Origin: Klebsiella oxytoca NBRC 105695
GTDB lineage: Bacteria > Pseudomonadota > Gammaproteobacteria > Enterobacterales > Enterobacteriaceae
Assembly: GCF_001598695.1 (NCBI RefSeq)
Contig: NZ_BCZK01000025.1
Coordinates: 1-39,590 of the forward strand
Direction of reading: 5' to 3'
DNA: 39,590 nucleotides
Below the pieces are notes generated by a model. The model was not told the origin of the DNA. It saw only the letters and a program-made list of their open reading frames with translations, and searched no databases. The first letter of the stretch is position 1. Each line of letters starts with the position of its first letter. Below are positions 35,603 through 39,590 of this stretch, in pieces. Position numbers and translations under genes: made by a program.

Positions 35603-35678
35603 TGGTGCTGATACCCAGAGTCGAACTGGGGACCTCACCCTTACCAAGGGTGCGCTCTACCAACTGAGCCATATCAGC
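35603..35678 (-). tRNA. thrT: tRNA-Thr (GGT)
   Basis: A 76-nt tRNA with encoded CCA. The acceptor stem is GCTGATA/TATCAGC, the anticodon loop CTTGGTAAG gives GGT, and the T loop is TTCGACT. It is the last tRNA before tufB, about 116 nt upstream of it. Confidence 0.96.
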
Positions 35679-35683
35679 ACGTT

Positions 35684-35758
<75 letters not shown>

Positions 35759-35877
35759 ATCCTGAAACTCGGCTACCCAGTTCTTTCTATAACAAAAAAA
35801 AGAGAAGCGTCTCTTTTTCTGTTTGAGCTGACCAGTTTAACCAATCAACTCTGGCTCCGCAAAGCGTTGCCGAAAGA

Positions 35878-35962
<85 letters not shown>

Positions 35963-35972
35963 AGGCACTTGA

Positions 35973-36048
<76 letters not shown>

Positions 36049-36062
36049 ATCAAGTAGCGCGC

Positions 36063-36091
36063 ATTCTAGGGAGACCTGCGAGTTCATGCAA
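36063..36091 (-). promoter_or_regulatory. thrU-tufB operon promoter with stringent discriminator
   Basis: On the minus strand TTGCAT (36086-36091) and TAGAAT (36063-36068) are 17 bp apart. They are followed by GCGCGC, a GC discriminator typical of ppGpp-repressed stable RNA promoters. An A/T-rich UP-like segment (36092-36120) lies upstream. The E. coli operon is FIS-activated, and FIS sites would fall in this A/T-rich region. Confidence 0.85.
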
Positions 36092-36487
36092 CTAAAAAAT
36101 TGCAGAAAATGTTCTATTGCTCACATTTTGTGCTCTGACGAGAAAAAATGGTGTAATTTCAAACAGAGCAGCACAAAAATACGCCAACCTTCTCCATAGA
36201 AACGATCGTCGAAGAGAGCAAAATCCTCTTCCAAACCGCTAAAGCGGCATCGATACATCGCAACCCGGTCACAATATTCACTGAATGAGCCGGATGCTTC
36301 TACTGAGAACTTTATATGCCCTTGCTAAACCATTCATCTCTGTGATGCTACCTTTAGAAAGCATCATTCAATGAGTTTTTTTCTTATTATTCCTCGCAAT
36401 CTGGTGTTACCCTCCTGCCCATTGTCCTGATTAACTAGTGTGAAGCACTCCGCCTTCATGTCCTTCGGCGGTTGCAAGAGCATGCTT
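36092..36487. other. gene-free region between the tRNA operon and coaA
   Basis: About 400 bp between divergent operons. The left part belongs to the thrU promoter upstream activation region. On the right are a 7-bp inverted repeat TGATGCT/AGCATCA (36343-36366) followed 8 bp later by a T-run, and a CCGCC/GGCGG pair (about 36450-36471) just before the coaA ribosome site. The coaA promoter was not identified with confidence. Confidence 0.6.
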
Positions 36488-37438
36488 ATGAGCCTAAAAG
36501 AGCAAACGTTAATGACACCGTATCTACAATTTAACCGCGACCAATGGGCTGCACTTCGTGATTCCGTTCCGATGACGCTAACAGAAGAAGAAATCACGCG
36601 GTTAAAAGGCATCAACGAAGATCTTTCCCTGGAAGAAGTAGCGGAAATTTATTTGCCGCTGTCGCGTTTACTCAATTTCTATATCAGCTCCAATTTGCGC
36701 CGACAGGCTGTACTGGAACAATTCCTGGGCACCAACGGGCAACGCATTCCGTACATCATTAGCATTGCGGGTAGCGTGGCCGTCGGGAAAAGCACCACCG
36801 CGCGCGTACTCCAGGCTTTACTTAGCCGCTGGCCTGAACATCGTCACGTAGAATTGATTACTACGGATGGTTTTCTGCATCCTAACGCCGTACTGAAAGA
36901 GCGCGGCCTGATGAAGAAAAAAGGCTTCCCGCAGTCTTATGATATGCACCGCTTGGTTAAATTCGTCTCCGACCTGAAATCCGGAGTTCCTGACGCCACC
37001 GCGCCGGTCTATTCTCATCTGATTTATGACGTCATTCCTGATGGGGATAAAACCGTTACTCAGCCTGATATATTAATTCTTGAAGGATTAAATGTTCTGC
37101 AGAGCGGAATGGATTATCCTCACGATCCGCACCATGTATTTGTTTCGGACTTTGTGGATTTTTCAATTTATGTCGATGCGCCAGAAGAACTGCTTAAGAC
37201 CTGGTATATCAACCGTTTTTTGAAATTTCGCGAAGGCGCATTTACCGACCCGGACTCCTATTTTCATAGCTATGCTCAGCTGTCTAAAGATGAAGCAATT
37301 AATGTTGCCACATCGCTCTGGAATGAGATTAATCTTCTGAATTTAAAAGAAAACATCCTACCGACACGCGAGCGAGCAAGCCTTATAATGACCAAAAGCG
37401 CAAACCACTCAGTTAATCAGGTGCGTTTAAGGAAATAA
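36488..37438 (+). CDS. coaA: Pantothenate kinase, type I
   Basis: CoaA phosphorylates pantothenate, the rate-setting and CoA-inhibited step of coenzyme A synthesis. The ATG at 36488 ([15 protein letters not shown]) gives the E. coli length of 316. The in-frame ATGs at 36440 and 36482 add non-conserved residues. Walker A GSVAVGKS is at 95-102. The acceptor-site motif is TTDGFLHPN and LEGLNVLQ is conserved. It is the only plus-strand gene in the right half, convergent with birA across a shared terminator. Confidence 0.97.
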   Translation: MSLKEQTLMTPYLQFNRDQWAALRDSVPMTLTEEEITRLKGINEDLSLEEVAEIYLPLSRLLNFYISSNLRRQAVLEQFLGTNGQRIPYIISIAGSVAVGKSTTARVLQALLSRWPEHRHVELITTDGFLHPNAVLKERGLMKKKGFPQSYDMHRLVKFVSDLKSGVPDATAPVYSHLIYDVIPDGDKTVTQPDILILEGLNVLQSGMDYPHDPHHVFVSDFVDFSIYVDAPEELLKTWYINRFLKFREGAFTDPDSYFHSYAQLSKDEAINVATSLWNEINLLNLKENILPTRERASLIMTKSANHSVNQVRLRK

Positions 37439-37467
37439 AGAAGGGAGCGTCAGCTCCCCTTCTTTTA
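37439..37467. terminator. coaA / birA shared terminator
   Basis: GGGAGC-GTCA-GCTCCC (37443-37458), extended by GAA/TTC pairs and followed by CTTTTA on the plus strand, ends coaA. The A-run on the other side lets it serve birA too. The T-run overlaps the birA stop codon. Confidence 0.85.
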
Positions 37468-38427
37468 TTCCGCGCTTCGCAATGATATCTCACCGCCAAT
37501 CCAGGGTTTTATTACCCCATCTTGCTCCAGTAATAATGCTCCTTGAGCATCAATGCCTCGAGAGATACCCACGACTTCTTTATCGCCAATAATAAGTTTA
37601 ACCGGACGATTAATAAAGTTATCCAGCTTTTCCCAGCGGGTCAGATAGGGTGCTAAGCCTTCGTTCTCAAAAAGTTTAAACCCCGCCCGCAGTTCTTTAA
37701 TTAGACAAGCTGCTAACGTATTACGATCGATAGTCATCCCCGCTTCCTGCAGGCTGATCCACCCCTGATTGACAACGTCAGACTCAACGCGGCGCATCAT
37801 TAAATTAATCCCTGCGCCGCTAACGATATGCGCTGCGTCGCCGGTCTTCCCCGTCAGCTCTACCAGGATCCCGGACAGTTTCCGGTCCTGTAAATAGAGG
37901 TCGTTCGGCCATTTTACCCGTACTTTATCCGCCCCCAGGCTTTGCAGCACTTCGGCAATCACGATCCCGATGACCAGGCTCAAACCAATGGCGGCGGCAG
38001 GGCCCTGCTCCAGTCGCCAGTACATTGATAGATAAAGATTAGATCCAAACGGAGAGAACCACTTACGCCCGCGGCGGCCGCGACCGGCCTGCTGATATTC
38101 AGCCACGCAGGCATCACCGGATTGCAGCTCACCGAGTCGGTCCATAAGATACTGGTTGGTGGAATCAATAACCGGTAGCACGGTGACCCGCCCGTGTTCA
38201 ATCTGCCTGGCGATCTGCTCTTCATCCAGAAGCTGAATGGGCTCAGGTAAACTGTAGCCTTTACCCGGAACGGTGAAGACGTCAATTCCCCAGTCGCGTA
38301 ACGTTTGAATGTGTTTGTTGATTGCGGCGCGGCTCATCCCTAAACGCTCACCAAGTTGTTCACCTGAATGGAATTCAGCGTCAGCTAATATGGATATCAG
38401 CGTCAGAGGGACGGTATAGTCTTTCAT
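37465..38427 (-). CDS. birA: Biotin-protein ligase / biotin operon repressor
   Basis: BirA adenylates biotin, attaches it to AccB and, as holo-dimer, represses bio genes. It has 320 residues. The N-terminal winged HTH (about 22-46, [20 protein letters not shown]) marks the bifunctional class. The biotinyl-AMP loop is GRGRRGRKW at 115-123 and KWPND at 172-176, followed by [10 protein letters not shown] with the catalytic Lys. The start overlaps the murB stop by 4 nt, as in E. coli. Confidence 0.97.
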   Translation of the reverse strand: MKDYTVPLTLISILADAEFHSGEQLGERLGMSRAAINKHIQTLRDWGIDVFTVPGKGYSLPEPIQLLDEEQIARQIEHGRVTVLPVIDSTNQYLMDRLGELQSGDACVAEYQQAGRGRRGRKWFSPFGSNLYLSMYWRLEQGPAAAIGLSLVIGIVIAEVLQSLGADKVRVKWPNDLYLQDRKLSGILVELTGKTGDAAHIVSGAGINLMMRRVESDVVNQGWISLQEAGMTIDRNTLAACLIKELRAGFKLFENEGLAPYLTRWEKLDNFINRPVKLIIGDKEVVGISRGIDAQGALLLEQDGVIKPWIGGEISLRSAE

Positions 38428-39452
38428 GCGATAGTCTCCTCGGCATTCACTTCGCCCGTTTCGCCAATAAAGCGCACTTCTGGTTGCAGCCAGATATCAA
38501 ACTTTTCACCAACCTGCTGACGTACATAGTGTGCCAGCTTAACCACATCCTCACTGGTTGCTTGATTATCATTGATTAATACCAGTGCCTGCTGGCTGTG
38601 TACCGCTGCACCGCCAATCACTTTTCCTTTAAGCTGGCATTGATCGATAAGCCAGCCGGCGGCAAGCTTCATGCTGCCATCGGGCTGTGGATAGTGAGGG
38701 ATGTTTGGATAGGCGGTCAGTAGCGCATTAGCCTTCTCCGTGCTAACAACCGGGTTCTTAAAGAAGCTTCCCGCATTTCCATTCACTTTTGGATCGGGAA
38801 GTTTGGTCATGCGCATATGGCATACGGCATCAAATACCTGTTGGGGAGTGACGGTTTGCGGATCCAGCCGGGTTAAATCGCCATAGGTCAAAACGGGCTG
38901 CCATGCCTTTGGTAAGATCAAACCAACGGCTACGATGGCATAGCGGTCCTGATACTCATGCTTAAAAATGCTATCCCGATAGCCAAAGCGACACTCAGCA
39001 GCGGTGAGTCGTTGCTTCTGCCCGGTCGCCAGCTCAATACAATCGACGTACTGGCAAACCTTTTTTAACTCAAGGCCATAAGCTCCAATATTTTGAATCG
39101 GCGAGGAGCCGGCGCAGCCAGGAATTAAGGCCAGATTTTCCAGACCAGGCATTCCATTATTTAGCGCAAACTGTACCAGCTGATGCCAGTTTTCTCCCGC
39201 GCCCACGTGCAAATGCCAGGCGTCAGGTGTTTCACTCACTTCTATACCCATAATACGGTTGATAATCACCGTGCCGGAATAATCCTTCAGAAACAGGACG
39301 TTACTTCCTTCACCAAGGATAAGAGTTGGCTGGCGCTTTGCAACGGCATTCTGCCAGGCATCCAGTAGCTGTTTTTCAGTTTCGGCGCGTACAATCGCGC
39401 TGGCGGAACGGTCAAGACCGAAGGTATTCCAGGGCTTAAGTGAGTGGCTCAT
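38424..39452 (-). CDS. murB: UDP-N-acetylenolpyruvoylglucosamine reductase
   Basis: MurB is a flavoenzyme that reduces enolpyruvyl-UDP-GlcNAc to UDP-MurNAc for peptidoglycan. The ATG at 39452 ([13 protein letters not shown]) gives 342 residues, as in E. coli. An upstream in-frame ATG at 39479 adds nine residues and was rejected. FAD-binding motifs are LGEGSNVL (about 46-53) and [16 protein letters not shown]. Arg159 and the proton donor Ser229 ([10 protein letters not shown]) are present. It is the first gene after the rrn operon terminator and is translationally coupled to birA. Confidence 0.97.
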   Translation of the reverse strand: MSHSLKPWNTFGLDRSASAIVRAETEKQLLDAWQNAVAKRQPTLILGEGSNVLFLKDYSGTVIINRIMGIEVSETPDAWHLHVGAGENWHQLVQFALNNGMPGLENLALIPGCAGSSPIQNIGAYGLELKKVCQYVDCIELATGQKQRLTAAECRFGYRDSIFKHEYQDRYAIVAVGLILPKAWQPVLTYGDLTRLDPQTVTPQQVFDAVCHMRMTKLPDPKVNGNAGSFFKNPVVSTEKANALLTAYPNIPHYPQPDGSMKLAAGWLIDQCQLKGKVIGGAAVHSQQALVLINDNQATSEDVVKLAHYVRQQVGEKFDIWLQPEVRFIGETGEVNAEETIA

Positions 39453-39570
39453 AGTGGCTTCCAGATGCAAAATCTGCATTAGTTTACCGTATATAGCGAG
39501 GGAAGGCTTGCCCGATCGTCGTGGGTTGACGAGAGACCATGGCGTTATCAGGAGGAATTGTTAAACCCCG

Positions 39571-39590
39571 GAAACGCAAAAAGCCCATCT
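39571..39590 (-). terminator. tail of an rRNA operon terminator (partial)
   Basis: Minus-strand AGATGGGCTTTTTGCGTTTC is the right arm and U-run of a terminator resembling rrnB T2 (GGATGGCCTTTTTGCGTTTC). The window edge cuts the left arm. Together with murB next to it, this marks the end of the rrnB-equivalent operon, which lies outside the window to the right. Confidence 0.7.

Overview
The window is an enterobacterial chromosome segment. The gene order is the classic rrnB–rrnE interval of Escherichia coli/Salmonella, with products nearly identical to E. coli ones. GC-rich third positions, a full-length ERIC element and a dcuB/PTS/diguanylate cyclase insert point to a Klebsiella/Raoultella/Enterobacter-type genome. 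The genus is inference from protein likeness and cannot be proved from this window.

Layout. Positions 1-155 are the P1 and P2 promoters of a ribosomal RNA operon that fires leftwards out of the window. Positions 337-3360 hold purHD (late purine synthesis) under a PurR box, with a striking 17-bp hairpin in the purH leader. The zraSR two-component system (minus strand) and zraP (plus strand) follow, with two divergent sigma54 promoters between them. A minus-strand run then reads nudC, hemE, nfi, yjaG, hupA, yjaH, with an ERIC element filling the nudC-hemE gap. rsd is divergent from nudC. The plus-strand thiCEFSGH operon sits behind a TPP riboswitch.

Positions 17.5-21.9 kb are the accessory part, inserted where E. 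coli goes straight from thiH to rpoC. It holds a membrane Cache-GGEEF diguanylate cyclase, a lactose/cellobiose-family EIIB-EIIA pair without an EIIC, and a convergent dcuB. The upstream regions of the cyclase and PTS genes carry clean palindromes. One matches the operator type of the LacI-family repressor AscG and lies next to a CRP-like site.

From 21.9 kb to the right end, transcription is leftward (minus strand) except for coaA. In transcription order the genes are murB-birA, then thrU-tyrU-glyT-thrT-tufB, secE-nusG, rplKA, rplJL-rpoBC. These make translation and transcription machinery, and their known control elements are visible: L1 site, L10 leader, rplL-rpoB attenuator, stringent-type tRNA promoter. 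The last 20 bases are the tail of the terminator of a second rRNA operon.

The window therefore spans the unique DNA between two rRNA operons in the same orientation, an interval known in E. coli to duplicate by recombination between them. No transposase, phage gene or CRISPR array was seen.
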